Assembly: GCA_045636125.1 (NCBI GenBank) | Contig: JAZTWX010000006.1 | Coordinates: 1 to 29,824 of the forward strand | From: HGM04593 sp045636125 | GTDB lineage: Bacteria > Bacteroidota > Bacteroidia > Bacteroidales > Bacteroidaceae | Length of the DNA: 29,824 bases | Reading direction: 5' to 3' | Shown here: positions 22,116 to 29,824 of the stretch, piece by piece | How the letters are laid out: every line of letters begins with the position of its first letter | How positions within the stretch are numbered: the stretch's first letter is position 1 | The notes under the pieces: generated by a model | Seen by the model: the letters and a program-made list of their open reading frames with translations, nothing else | What the model was told of the DNA's origin: nothing | The model's database searches: none | Program-made: the position numbers and the translations under genes

Positions 22116-22883
22116 ATGCACCGTGTGATAGAATTGAAAGATGTGGCGATAGGGTACAAGGCGTACCCTGTCGCCTCTCATATAGACGCAACGCTTGCTG
22201 CGGGCGACTTTGTGGCGCTTGTGGGCAGGAACGGAGCGGGGAAGTCTACTCTGTTGCGCACGCTTGCGGGCTATCAGCAGCCGCTTGCGGGCGAAATTTT
22301 GTACTGTGGCGAGCCTGCCGGTGGAATGTCGGCCGTGCGTCTGTCGAAGCTCATTGCTGTGGTGCTTACCGAAAATAACGCAGCCCTTAACCTCACCGTG
22401 CGTGAGCTTGTGGCGCTTGGGCGCTCTCCTTATACTAATTTTGTGGGCCACCTGCGCGCGGCCGACAAAGAGCGTGTGGAGTGGGCTATTGAGGCTGTGG
22501 GGATAGGCTCTATTGCCGAAAGGCGCGTGTTGTCGTTGAGCGACGGCGAGCGGCAGAAATGTATGATTGCAAAGGCGCTTGCGCAGGAAACGCCTGTTAT
22601 TATGCTCGACGAGCCCACTGCTTTTCTCGATTTCGGGAGCAAGGTGGCGCTTTTTACTCTCCTTAAAAAGCTGGCGGCCGAAATGAACAAGGCTGTGCTT
22701 GTGTCTACTCACGATGTTGAGCTTGCTATGCGCGTGGCGGGCGGCCTGTGGTTGGTCGATGGTGGCGCGGTGCATTGCGGCACGGTTGAAGAACTGTCGC
22801 GCAACGGGGTGTTGAAGCGTTTCATTGAGTGCGATGGAGTGAAATTCAACGAACGGGATTGCACTTTGGAATTCGGCTATTGA
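22116..22883 (+). CDS. ABC transporter ATP-binding protein, FecE/BtuD-like
   Basis: ATPase subunit of 255 residues from the ATG at 22116; the frame is open further upstream, but that part overlaps the peptidase gene. Walker A is GRNGAGKST (37-45), the signature is LSLSDGERQK, Walker B is VIMLDEPTA and the switch His is in STHDVELAM. NLTVRELVALGRSPYTNF is the mark of the iron-siderophore and cobalamin importer group. No permease or substrate-binding gene is next to it, so partners must be encoded elsewhere or the protein may serve several importers. Its coupling to a peptidase gene is unusual. Confidence 0.9.
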   Translation: MHRVIELKDVAIGYKAYPVASHIDATLAAGDFVALVGRNGAGKSTLLRTLAGYQQPLAGEILYCGEPAGGMSAVRLSKLIAVVLTENNAALNLTVRELVALGRSPYTNFVGHLRAADKERVEWAIEAVGIGSIAERRVLSLSDGERQKCMIAKALAQETPVIMLDEPTAFLDFGSKVALFTLLKKLAAEMNKAVLVSTHDVELAMRVAGGLWLVDGGAVHCGTVEELSRNGVLKRFIECDGVKFNERDCTLEFGY

Positions 22884-22940
22884 AAGGGTGTCGCAGCCAT
22901 CCTTTTTTTTGCTGTGCGGCAGTTATCTTGCCGGCAGTTG

Positions 22941-22971
22941 TTTGCAAAATGAAAAAATAATATTACCTTTG
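22941..22971 (+). promoter_or_regulatory. Promoter of the Nif3-like gene
   Basis: TTTG (22941-22944), 19 bases, TACCTTTG (22964-22971): a full match to the Bacteroidetes pattern, leaving a leader of about 37 bases. Confidence 0.7.
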
Positions 22972-23014
22972 CAGAACAAATGCAAGGCGTGCCCTTGTGT
23001 AACATTTTCTATAA

Positions 23015-24112
23015 TTGGCTAAAGTAAAAGAGATAGCGACTGCCCTTGAAATGTTCGCGCCTCTGCCGTTGCAGGATGGTTTCGATAATGCCGGAATGCA
23101 AATTGGATTAACAGATGCGGAAATTACAGGGGTTTTATTGTGTCTTGATGTAACAGAGGATATCGTTGATGAGGCTGTTGCGTCGGGGTGCAACCTCATT
23201 GTGTCGCATCATCCCCTCATTTTTTCTCCTCTTAAAAGAATTACAGGTGCAACGTACGTTGAGCGCTGTGTAATGAAGGCGTTGCAGAATGGTGTATCGA
23301 TATATTCGGCTCACACCAATATTGACAATGCTCCCGGCGGTGTTAACTACCGCATTGCGCAGAAACTGGGGCTTGAGAATGTGAAAATTCTTGTTCCCAA
23401 AGAGAATGCGCTGCTCAAGCTCTCGGTTTATGTTCCCGTGGCGGCTGCCGATGCTGTGCGCGATGCGCTTTTTGCTGCGGGTTGCGGTAATATTGGTGCT
23501 TACGATTCGTGCAGCTACAATGTGGCGGGCTATGGAACTTTCCGTGCAGGCGAGGGCACGAACCCTTTCTGCGGCACGGTGGGCGAGCTTCACAAGGAGG
23601 AGGAAATACGCATAGATACAATTTTGCCTTCGTATCTTAAAAGCCGTGTGACAAAAGCGTTGCTTGCCGCGCACCCTTACGAAGAGCCTGCATACGATTT
23701 CTACTCCCTTGCCAATGCTTGGGAGAGCGTGGGCACAGGTGTCGTGGGTGAGTTGCCCGAGGCTGCCGACGAGTTCTCTTTCCTTACGAAGGTTAAGGAG
23801 GCTTTTGGCACGGGTTGCGTGAAGCATACAGCTCTGCTTGGCCGCAAGGTGAAAAAGGTTGCATTGTGCGGTGGGGCGGGAGGCTCGTTTGCACAGGCTG
23901 CGCTTGCTGCGGGTGCCGACCTTTATCTCACAGGCGAGGTGCGTTACCACGACCTCTTTTCCTACACCGGGAAGATGGTGGTGGCGGCTATCGGTCACTA
24001 CGAGAGCGAGCGTTACACGATGGATATTTTCAAGGAGATTATAGAAGCTGCGCACCCCGGTGTTCCCGTGAAAATTACAGCGCTTGACACTAACCCTGTG
24101 AACTATTTGTAA
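23015..24112 (+). CDS. Nif3-like dinuclear metal center protein
   Basis: Member of the Nif3/DUF34 family (YbgI/YqfO type), ring-shaped hexamers with two metal ions per chain and no settled biochemical role. The 365-residue form has an inserted middle domain, as is usual for YqfO-like proteins. The metal ligands include His65-His66 in VSHHPLIF, and later HTNID and AIGHYESER; GGAGGSFAQAALAAGADLYLTGE is strongly conserved. The start is a TTG at 23015: an in-frame TAA lies directly before it, and MAKVKEIATALEMFAPLPLQ from that codon fits the family opening. It is followed after 22 bases by a zinc-ribbon protein gene, a pairing also known elsewhere. Confidence 0.93.
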   Translation: MAKVKEIATALEMFAPLPLQDGFDNAGMQIGLTDAEITGVLLCLDVTEDIVDEAVASGCNLIVSHHPLIFSPLKRITGATYVERCVMKALQNGVSIYSAHTNIDNAPGGVNYRIAQKLGLENVKILVPKENALLKLSVYVPVAAADAVRDALFAAGCGNIGAYDSCSYNVAGYGTFRAGEGTNPFCGTVGELHKEEEIRIDTILPSYLKSRVTKALLAAHPYEEPAYDFYSLANAWESVGTGVVGELPEAADEFSFLTKVKEAFGTGCVKHTALLGRKVKKVALCGGAGGSFAQAALAAGADLYLTGEVRYHDLFSYTGKMVVAAIGHYESERYTMDIFKEIIEAAHPGVPVKITALDTNPVNYL

Positions 24113-24134
24113 ATAACTATAAACTTAAATAATT

Positions 24135-24953
24135 ATGACAATGACTAAAAAAGATCCCGCTGAGTGGACAGTGGAAGAGAAATTGAAAACCCTTTACGAG
24201 TTGCAGACAATTCTGTCGGAGATTGACAAGATTAAAATCCTCCGTGGTGAGCTTCCTTTGGAGGTTAAGGACCTTGAGGATGAGATTGTGGGCCTCGGAA
24301 CACGTATAGAGAACATTACAAACGATATTAAGGCTGTGCGCGAGAACTTGGTAGCTTTCCGCGAGGAGATGGAGAAGGCTAAAAAGAACATCGAGAAATA
24401 CACTGCCGACCAGAACAACGTTCGCAACAACCGCGAGTTCGACCTCTTGAACAAGGAGATTGAGTACAACAACCTTGTTATTGAGCACGACGAGAAGAAG
24501 ATTGCCGAGGCCAAGAACCAGGAGAGAAACAAGAACGAGGAACTCGAGAAGTCGCAGAATATGCTTGAGGAGCGTAAGAAAGACCTTGAAATGAAGAAGA
24601 ACGAGCTCGAGGAGATTGTTACCGAGACAAAGGCCGAGGAGGAGAAATTGCGTGAGCAGGCTCACAACCTTGAGCAGCTCATCGAGCCCCGTTTGCTCGC
24701 TTCTTTCAAGCGTATCCGCAAGAGCACACGCAACGGCTTGGGTATTGTATATGTTGAGCGTGATGCTTGTGCCGGTTGCTTCAACAAGATTCCTTCGCAG
24801 CGTCAGCTCGATATCCGTATGCGCAAGAAAATTATCGTTTGCGAGAACTGCGGTCGCATTATGATTGACCCCGAGCTTGCAGGCGTACAGGTTGTGCAGC
24901 CCGAGGCTCCCGCACCCAAAAAACGCGGTATTCGCCGTGCAAAAGCGGAATAA
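24135..24953 (+). CDS. Coiled-coil protein with C4-type zinc ribbon
   Basis: 272-residue protein. Residues 10-190 form a long charged coiled coil rich in E and K. The C-terminal C4 zinc ribbon has CAGC (212-215) and CENC (236-239), with the conserved KIPSQRQLDIRMRKKIIVC between them, and a basic tail. This matches the zinc-ribbon family related to chlamydial CT398 and bacterial proteins next to nif3 genes; a role in envelope or flagellar/secretion complexes has been proposed for some members. There is no signal or membrane segment. It shares an operon with the Nif3-like gene. Confidence 0.9.
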   Translation: MTMTKKDPAEWTVEEKLKTLYELQTILSEIDKIKILRGELPLEVKDLEDEIVGLGTRIENITNDIKAVRENLVAFREEMEKAKKNIEKYTADQNNVRNNREFDLLNKEIEYNNLVIEHDEKKIAEAKNQERNKNEELEKSQNMLEERKKDLEMKKNELEEIVTETKAEEEKLREQAHNLEQLIEPRLLASFKRIRKSTRNGLGIVYVERDACAGCFNKIPSQRQLDIRMRKKIIVCENCGRIMIDPELAGVQVVQPEAPAPKKRGIRRAKAE

Positions 24954-24971
24954 TCGATAGTTTATTTATAG

Positions 24972-24997
24972 AAAAAGAGGCTTCGGCCTCTTTTTTT
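24972..24997. terminator. Terminator after the zinc-ribbon gene
   Basis: AAAAAGAGGC, a TTCG loop and GCCTCTTTTTTT: a compact stem with a stable tetraloop and a long T tract. Confidence 0.92.
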
Positions 24998-25113
24998 ATG
25001 CCCTTTTGTGCCGTTTCTTGTGGGCGTGGCGCGAAATATTCTGTTTAATGGTTTAATTTTTAATTTGTTGATAATATTTTTGAAATAATTTCTGCGTTTA
25101 TCAGATATTTGAC

Positions 25114-25121
25114 TACATTTG
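25114..25121 (+). promoter_or_regulatory. -7 box of glyA
   Basis: TACATTTG matches TAnnTTTG, about 48 bases before the start codon. The -33 area (about 25088-25094, TTTCTG) is a weak match. Confidence 0.5.
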
Positions 25122-25168
25122 CACCCTAAAATTAAAAAATAGGAATAAAAATATTGAAATATAAGACT

Positions 25169-26449
25169 ATGAAACGCGACAGCAGAATTTTTCAGTTGAT
25201 TGAAATGGAGAATCGCCGTCAGCTCAAAGGTATTGAGTTGATTGCGTCGGAGAACTTTGTAAGTAATGAGGTGATGCAGGCTATGGGTTCTTGCCTCACA
25301 AATAAATATGCCGAGGGTTACCCCTCGAAACGTTATTATGGTGGTTGCGAGGTGGTCGATATTGTTGAGGATATAGCTCGCGAGCGCCTGAAAGAGCTTT
25401 TCGGTGCAGAGTGGGTGAATGTACAGCCTCACTCGGGTGCACAGGCCAACGCGGCAGTGTTCCTTGCAGTGCTCGAGCCCGGTGACAAGTTCATGGGATT
25501 GAACCTTGCTCACGGTGGTCACCTTTCACACGGTTCGGCTGTAAATACATCGGGCCTCATTTACACTCCCTGCGAGTATAACCTCAACCCCGAAACAGGC
25601 CGTGTAGATTACGACCAGATGGAGGAGGTTGCTTTGCGTGAGCGTCCCAAAATGATTATCGGTGGTGGCTCGGCTTACTCTCGTGAGTGGGACTACAAGC
25701 GTATGCGTGAGATTGCCGACAAGGTAGGCGCTATCCTCATGGTTGATATGGCTCACCCCGCAGGTCTCATTGCTGCAGGTTTGCTCGACAACCCCTTGAA
25801 GTATGCTCACATCGTAACCTCTACAACCCACAAGACTTTGCGCGGCCCCCGTGGTGGTGTAATCCTTTTGGGCAAGGACTTCCCTAACCCCTGGGGTAAA
25901 ACAACTCCCAAAGGCGAGGTTAAGATGATGTCGCAGTTGCTCGACTCTGCTGTGTTCCCCGGTATTCAGGGTGGTCCTCTGGAGCACGTTATTGCTGCTA
26001 AAGCTGTTGCTTTCGGCGAGGCTCTGCAGCCTGAATTCAAGGAGTATCAGGCGCAGGTGCAGTTGAATGCTGCTACCCTTGCCCAGGAACTTATGGACCG
26101 TGGATTCGGTATTGTTTCAGGTGGTACCGACAACCACTCTATGCTTGTTGACTTGCGTAGCAAATACCCCGATCTCACCGGTAAGGTTGCCGAGAAGGCT
26201 CTTGTTGCTGCCGATATTACTGCCAACAAGAACATGGTTCCCTTTGACAGCCGTAGTGCGTTCCAGACATCGGGTATCCGCTTGGGTACACCCGCTATCA
26301 CAACCCGTGGCGTGAAGGACGATATGATGCCTTTCATTGCCGAGATGATTGAGACTGTTCTTAACGCTCCCGAGGATGAGAAGGTAATTGCTGCTGTTCG
26401 CCGCAAGGTTAACGAGACAATGGCCGAGTATCCTTTGTTTGCTTACTAA
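25169..26449 (+). CDS. glyA: Serine hydroxymethyltransferase
   Basis: PLP enzyme that converts serine and tetrahydrofolate to glycine and 5,10-methylene-tetrahydrofolate, the main one-carbon source. From the ATG at 25169 the product has 426 residues and begins MKRDSRIFQLIEMENRRQ; a TTG five codons earlier is less likely. The PLP lysine is in TSTTHKTLRGPRGG (about residue 230), with ELIASENFVS near the N-terminus and YAEGYPSKRYYGGC at about 50-63. It is a single-gene unit with its own -7 box and terminator. Nothing unusual is seen. Confidence 0.97.
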   Translation: MKRDSRIFQLIEMENRRQLKGIELIASENFVSNEVMQAMGSCLTNKYAEGYPSKRYYGGCEVVDIVEDIARERLKELFGAEWVNVQPHSGAQANAAVFLAVLEPGDKFMGLNLAHGGHLSHGSAVNTSGLIYTPCEYNLNPETGRVDYDQMEEVALRERPKMIIGGGSAYSREWDYKRMREIADKVGAILMVDMAHPAGLIAAGLLDNPLKYAHIVTSTTHKTLRGPRGGVILLGKDFPNPWGKTTPKGEVKMMSQLLDSAVFPGIQGGPLEHVIAAKAVAFGEALQPEFKEYQAQVQLNAATLAQELMDRGFGIVSGGTDNHSMLVDLRSKYPDLTGKVAEKALVAADITANKNMVPFDSRSAFQTSGIRLGTPAITTRGVKDDMMPFIAEMIETVLNAPEDEKVIAAVRRKVNETMAEYPLFAY

Positions 26450-26473
26450 TAGAATTTTCTTTTATGGATAATG

Positions 26474-26512
26474 GCAGGCGCTTACCACGCGGTAGGTGCC
26501 TGCTCTGTTTTT
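26474..26512 (+). terminator. Terminator after glyA
   Basis: GCAGGCGCTTACC and GGTAGGTGCCTGC form a 13-bp stem (two G-T pairs) with an ACGC loop, followed by TCTGTTTTTG. Confidence 0.85.
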
Positions 26513-26526
26513 GTGGCTGCCCGAAA

Positions 26527-26557
26527 TTGCTTTATAGCTTCTCTTTTAGTATATTCG
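26527..26557 (+). promoter_or_regulatory. Promoter of the DUF2027-Smr gene
   Basis: TTG (26527-26529), 20 bases, TATATTCG (26550-26557), one base off the -7 consensus, 26 bases before the start codon. Confidence 0.5.
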
Positions 26558-26583
26558 CGCAGTGAAACTAAAAAGATTATAAA

Positions 26584-27666
26584 ATGAAGATAGGAGACAA
26601 GGTGCGTTTTATATATGAACGCGGCGGTGGAGTGGTTACAGGCTTTCGCGGCAAGGATATTGTTCTTGTTGAGGGCGAGGATGGCTTTGAAATTCCAATG
26701 CAGATGAGCCACTGCGTGGCGGTGGAGACCAACGAATATAATTTTTCTAAAAAGACCAATGCGCAAAAGGAGAAGGAGGCTGAGGTGAAAAAGCGTTCGC
26801 AGCCTATTGCAGCCGAAAAGGAGCCCGAAGCGGAGCCCATCGTGTCGTACCGCCCCATGGAACGTCCCGACGGCGAGCGCCTGAATTTGCTGCTGGCTTT
26901 TTTGCCAATGGACGAAAAGTCGATATCGAACACACGTTTCGAGGCGTATATTATAAACGACAGTAACTACAAATGTTATTTTGCTTATCACCAGGTGATG
27001 GGGCGTAGTTGGCAGATGCGCGCGACGGGTATTCTGGAGCCTAACTCAAAGATGTTTATCGAGGAGTTCGGGCGCGAGGAACTGAACGACATTGAGCGCG
27101 TTTGTGTGCAGCTTATGCCTTTCAAGGAGGGTAAGCCGTTTGCACCAAAGGCTGCAATGAATGTTGAACGTCGCATAGATACCGTTAAATTCTATAAACT
27201 GCATCTTTTTGTGCAGAACCCCTATTTTGACGAAGGGGCGTTGCTCTTTCCGCTTGTTACCGACGACAAGCCTGTGAAAGAGATTTTTGCTGACGCTCAG
27301 GAGCTGCAGAATGCCATCCTCGAAAGGAGAAAGGCCGATGCTCCTGCGCGCAAGGCTCCCGTTGAAAAGCCTGCGAAGGGTGGCGACATTCTTGAAGTTG
27401 ATTTACACATAGATGAGTTGCTGGAGACAACTGCCGGGATGAATAGTTTTGAGATTCTGAACTATCAGCTCGACGTGGTGCGCAAAACTATCGATGAACA
27501 TATAAAGGAGAAGAACAAACGCATAGTGTTTATTCACGGCAAGGGCGAGGGCGTGTTGCGCAATGCTATTTCGCAGGAGTTGCGCCGCAAATATCCGCGT
27601 TGTATATCGCAGGATGCCTCGTTCCAGAAGTATGGCTTCGGAGCAACGATGGTTATTATTAAATAA
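26584..27666 (+). CDS. DUF2027 and Smr domain protein
   Basis: 360-residue protein typical of Bacteroidetes. The N-terminal DUF2027 part (about 1-250) starts MKIGDKVRFIYERGGGVVTG, an SH3-like opening. A proline/lysine linker (ARKAPVEKPAKGG) leads to the Smr domain at about 275-360, with VDLHIDEL, LDVVRKTIDEHI and the signature FIHGKGEGVLRNAI. Smr domains, also found at the end of MutS2, can nick nucleic acids or act on stalled ribosomes. The substrate here is unknown. The protein is cytoplasmic by sequence. The ketopantoate reductase-like gene starts 34 bases later and may share the transcript. Confidence 0.92.
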   Translation: MKIGDKVRFIYERGGGVVTGFRGKDIVLVEGEDGFEIPMQMSHCVAVETNEYNFSKKTNAQKEKEAEVKKRSQPIAAEKEPEAEPIVSYRPMERPDGERLNLLLAFLPMDEKSISNTRFEAYIINDSNYKCYFAYHQVMGRSWQMRATGILEPNSKMFIEEFGREELNDIERVCVQLMPFKEGKPFAPKAAMNVERRIDTVKFYKLHLFVQNPYFDEGALLFPLVTDDKPVKEIFADAQELQNAILERRKADAPARKAPVEKPAKGGDILEVDLHIDELLETTAGMNSFEILNYQLDVVRKTIDEHIKEKNKRIVFIHGKGEGVLRNAISQELRRKYPRCISQDASFQKYGFGATMVIIK

Positions 27667-27700
27667 GGTATATTGTAAATTATTTTACTGAAAGTTTTTT

Positions 27701-28705
27701 ATGAGAGTAGCTATATATGGTGCCGGTTCGCTGGGCACTATACTGGGAGCGTTCATAAGCAAGGCCGGTGTGCCTGTGGAGTTGATTAACCGTAACAGGA
27801 AACACGTTGAGGCTCTTAATGAAAAAGGTGCCCGTGTGGTTGGTACAATGCAGTTTGAGCAGCCTGTGGTCGCTTATACTCCCGACGAGATGAACGGGGT
27901 GTACGACATTGTATTCCTTATGACCAAGCAGCAACATAATGCCGAGGTGGTGCAGATGCTTAAAGGTTTCCTAGCTGCCGACGGTGTGCTTGTTACCTTT
28001 CAGAACGGCTTGCCCGAGGTGCAGTTGGCCTCTGTGCTTGGCGAGGAGCGTGTGTTGGGCTCTACCGTTGCTTGGGGTGCTACAATGCAGGGCCCGGGCG
28101 TGTGTGAACTCACCAGTGAGCCCGATGCTCTCTCTTTTTCACTTGGTGCGTTGTCGGGCAACCGCAGCAGGCACTTTGCTAAGGTGAAAGAGTTGCTTGA
28201 GCTCATGGGCACGGTGGATGTTGAGGAGAATTTCATTGGCACGCGCTGGAGTAAATTGCTCATAAATGCGGCTTTTTCGGGAATGAGCGCTGTGCTTGGC
28301 TGTACTTTCGGTCAGGCGGCGGGGCCTCGTGAGTCGCGTCGTGTGGTGCAGTTGCTGATAAAGGAGTGTATTGATGTCTGTGCTGCGGGTGGCATACGCA
28401 TTGAGCCTGTTCAGGGAAAGGATATTGTGAAATTGCTCGATTACAGCAACCCCTTTAAGCGCGCATTCTCTTTCTTTATAATTCCCATTGCGATACGCAA
28501 ACACGCGAAGCTGAAGGCGAGTATGTTACAGGATCTTGAAAAAGGCAAGTTAACCGAGGTGGATGCCATAAATGGCGCGGTGTCGGAATTTGGCCGTAAG
28601 GTGGGTTGCCCCACGCCAATGAACGACCGCGTGGTGGAAATTATTCACAAAATTGAACGGGGTGAACTGAAACCCTGTTTCGATAATTTGAAATATTTCA
28701 AGTAA
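27701..28705 (+). CDS. 2-dehydropantoate 2-reductase family protein
   Basis: NADPH-dependent reductase of the ketopantoate reductase (PanE/ApbA) family, 334 residues. The Rossmann motif GAGSLG is at 7-12, QNGLPEV follows near residue 105, and the catalytic-type segment WSKLLINAAFSGMSAV (Lys and Asn) lies near residue 185. In coenzyme A synthesis the family makes pantoate; several paralogues have other 2-oxoacid substrates, and no panB or panC is nearby, so the substrate is not certain. It lies between the DUF2027-Smr gene and an EamA transporter on the same strand, with short gaps. Confidence 0.88.
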   Translation: MRVAIYGAGSLGTILGAFISKAGVPVELINRNRKHVEALNEKGARVVGTMQFEQPVVAYTPDEMNGVYDIVFLMTKQQHNAEVVQMLKGFLAADGVLVTFQNGLPEVQLASVLGEERVLGSTVAWGATMQGPGVCELTSEPDALSFSLGALSGNRSRHFAKVKELLELMGTVDVEENFIGTRWSKLLINAAFSGMSAVLGCTFGQAAGPRESRRVVQLLIKECIDVCAAGGIRIEPVQGKDIVKLLDYSNPFKRAFSFFIIPIAIRKHAKLKASMLQDLEKGKLTEVDAINGAVSEFGRKVGCPTPMNDRVVEIIHKIERGELKPCFDNLKYFK

Positions 28706-28732
28706 TGGGCTGTTTGCGCAGCTTTGGTGCTT

Positions 28733-29758
28733 ATGGAGCTTGAAAAGAGGAGTGTTTTTCAGCGGCCGTTGTGGGTGGCAGTGTTTGCGCTGGCGGCCGC
28801 CGTGGCGTGGGGCTGGGCCTACCCGCTGATAAAACTCGGGTTCGAGGAGTTTGGTATCGGGCAGTCGATGACAGGCGAAAAGATGCTTTTCGCGGGCGTG
28901 CGTTTCACGCTTGCGGGGCTTATTGTGCTTGCTATAGCGCGTGCTACACGAAGGAATTTTGCGGTTGATGGCGTGGGTGGTTGGTGTTACATTGCTTTCT
29001 ATGGCTTTTTGAACACGGCCTTGCATTATGCCTTTTTCTATATAGGCCTTTCGAACAGTGCGGGTGCGCGCGCTGCGGTGCTAAACTCGTCGGGGGTGTT
29101 TATTCTTGTGCTGCTTGCCTGCCTTTTCTTCAAGAGCGACAGGCTTACGTTGCGCAAGATTCTGGGTTGCGCGCTTGGTTTTTCGGGTATTCTGGCGCTT
29201 AATGTAGGTGGTGGAGAGAGTGGGGCGTTTACGTTTATGGGCGACGGAATGATAATACTTAACGCTCTTTGTGCGGCCTTTTCGGGGTTGCTCACCCGTG
29301 GTCTTGCCCGCCGCGCCGATGTGTTTGTTGCTACCGGTTACAGCCTTGCGATTGGTGGGGTGCTGCTTGCGGTGCCGAGTCTTTTGGCGGGCGCCGTGTT
29401 ACCGGCCGTTACACCTGTGGGGTGTGTGATATTGCTGCTGCTTGTGGGAATTTCTACAATGGGCTTTATGCTCTATAATAAACTGATAAGCTGCAACCCT
29501 GTGGGTAAGGTGGCGATATTCAATTCTCTTATCCCGGTGGTGGGGGCGTTGTCGTCGTGCTGGTGCCTTGCCGAGCCTTTTTATTGGCGTTACTTGTGGG
29601 CGGCGCTGCTTGCCATGGCTGGAATTTATGTAATAAATAGCGGCAAGAAGGATTCTGCAAAAAAGAAAGTTCTTGAATATAACAAAGAGGGTGACCCAAA
29701 AGTAAAATTGGGTTACCCTTCTTCATTTTATCAGTTCAGCGTTCAAATTGACATATGA
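28733..29758 (+). CDS. EamA-family (DMT) transporter
   Basis: Drug/metabolite transporter superfamily protein, 341 residues from the ATG at 28733 (a TTG three codons earlier is possible). Two EamA repeats of about five membrane helices each are visible: the first starts ALAAAVAWGWAYPLIKLG, the second near DGMIILNALCAAFSGLL. It probably exports a small metabolite from the cytoplasm. The membrane part ends around AMAGIYVINSG, and the last 35 residues are hydrophilic; this end is encoded across a terminator-like hairpin at 29689-29718, which is odd. It follows the reductase gene after 27 bases. Confidence 0.88.
   Translation: MELEKRSVFQRPLWVAVFALAAAVAWGWAYPLIKLGFEEFGIGQSMTGEKMLFAGVRFTLAGLIVLAIARATRRNFAVDGVGGWCYIAFYGFLNTALHYAFFYIGLSNSAGARAAVLNSSGVFILVLLACLFFKSDRLTLRKILGCALGFSGILALNVGGGESGAFTFMGDGMIILNALCAAFSGLLTRGLARRADVFVATGYSLAIGGVLLAVPSLLAGAVLPAVTPVGCVILLLLVGISTMGFMLYNKLISCNPVGKVAIFNSLIPVVGALSSCWCLAEPFYWRYLWAALLAMAGIYVINSGKKDSAKKKVLEYNKEGDPKVKLGYPSSFYQFSVQIDI
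29689..29718 (+). terminator. Terminator-like hairpin inside the 3' end of the EamA gene
   Basis: GGGTGACCCAA and TTGGGTTACCC pair (one G-T) around an AAGTAAAA loop, followed by TTCTTCATTTTA. It lies 40 bases before the stop codon of the open frame. Confidence 0.5.
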
Positions 29759-29768
29759 TAATAAAAAT

Positions 29769-29810
29769 ATAGCTATTCCATTGATAAACATTGGAATAGC
29801 TATTGTTTAT
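29769..29810. terminator. Terminator at the end of the window
   Basis: ATAGCTATTCCA (29769-29780) and TGGAATAGCTAT (29792-29803) form a perfect 12-bp stem with an 11-base loop, followed by TGTTTATTTG. Confidence 0.75.
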
Positions 29811-29824
29811 TTGGGAAATTTTTA

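Noticed and set aside
1..29824. tRNA, rRNA, CRISPR arrays, insertion sequences
   Set aside because: No cloverleaf with a TTCGA-type arm, no rRNA segments, no regularly spaced direct repeats with unique spacers, and no transposase or integrase gene were seen on either strand.

Overview
The window looks like the chromosome of a member of the Bacteroidales. The grounds are: promoters of the Bacteroides type (TTTG or TTG, a 19-21 base spacer, then TAnnTTTG) in front of many genes; a fused lpxC-fabZ gene; an Omp85-family protein made as a lipoprotein; a DUF2027-Smr protein; a BspA-type leucine-rich-repeat protein; and a PS-10/S37 peptidase. I cannot fix the genus. No tRNA, rRNA, CRISPR array or transposase gene was found.

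Layout. 1-691 is non-coding: a GC-rich block with inverted repeats, then about three copies of a palindromic element, the last of which carries the promoter of the next gene. 692-5219 (+): TamL-like Omp85 lipoprotein, a WalJ/YycJ-type metallo-hydrolase and tyrosyl-tRNA synthetase, ended by a strong hairpin terminator. 5296-6696 (-): rmuC with its own promoter. 6840-9315 (-): the accessory region. It holds a 223-residue protein of the 5'(3')-deoxyribonucleotidase type whose catalytic motifs look dead, a 207-base gap that can fold into several hairpins closed by a 10-bp terminal inverted repeat, a stand-alone reverse transcriptase (RT), and a 110-residue unknown protein 16 bases after it. 9550-10404 (+): a BspA-like repeat protein that seems cut at its N-terminus.

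10448-15168 (-) is a lipid A operon read lpxD, lpxC-fabZ, lpxA, a pRiA4b ORF-3-like gene, miaA. 15257-18382 (-) is purM-prfA-pyrF, joining purine synthesis, translation termination and pyrimidine synthesis. 18552-18818 (-) is a small thioredoxin-fold protein. The rest lies on the + strand: a POT peptide transporter, a secreted S37 tripeptidyl aminopeptidase followed after 7 bases by an orphan ABC ATPase, a Nif3-like protein with a coiled-coil zinc-ribbon protein, glyA, the DUF2027-Smr protein, a ketopantoate reductase-like enzyme and an EamA-type exporter.

Most of the window is ordinary core metabolism and envelope building. The S37 peptidase and the POT carrier suit each other: one releases short peptides in the envelope, the other imports them. 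The part most likely to be a poorly described system is 6840-9315, where an RT outside the classic retron, group II intron and DGR patterns sits just after a structured non-coding segment and between two unusual small genes. That arrangement resembles retrons and defence-associated RTs with a template RNA, but the link is inference from layout and folding by eye.
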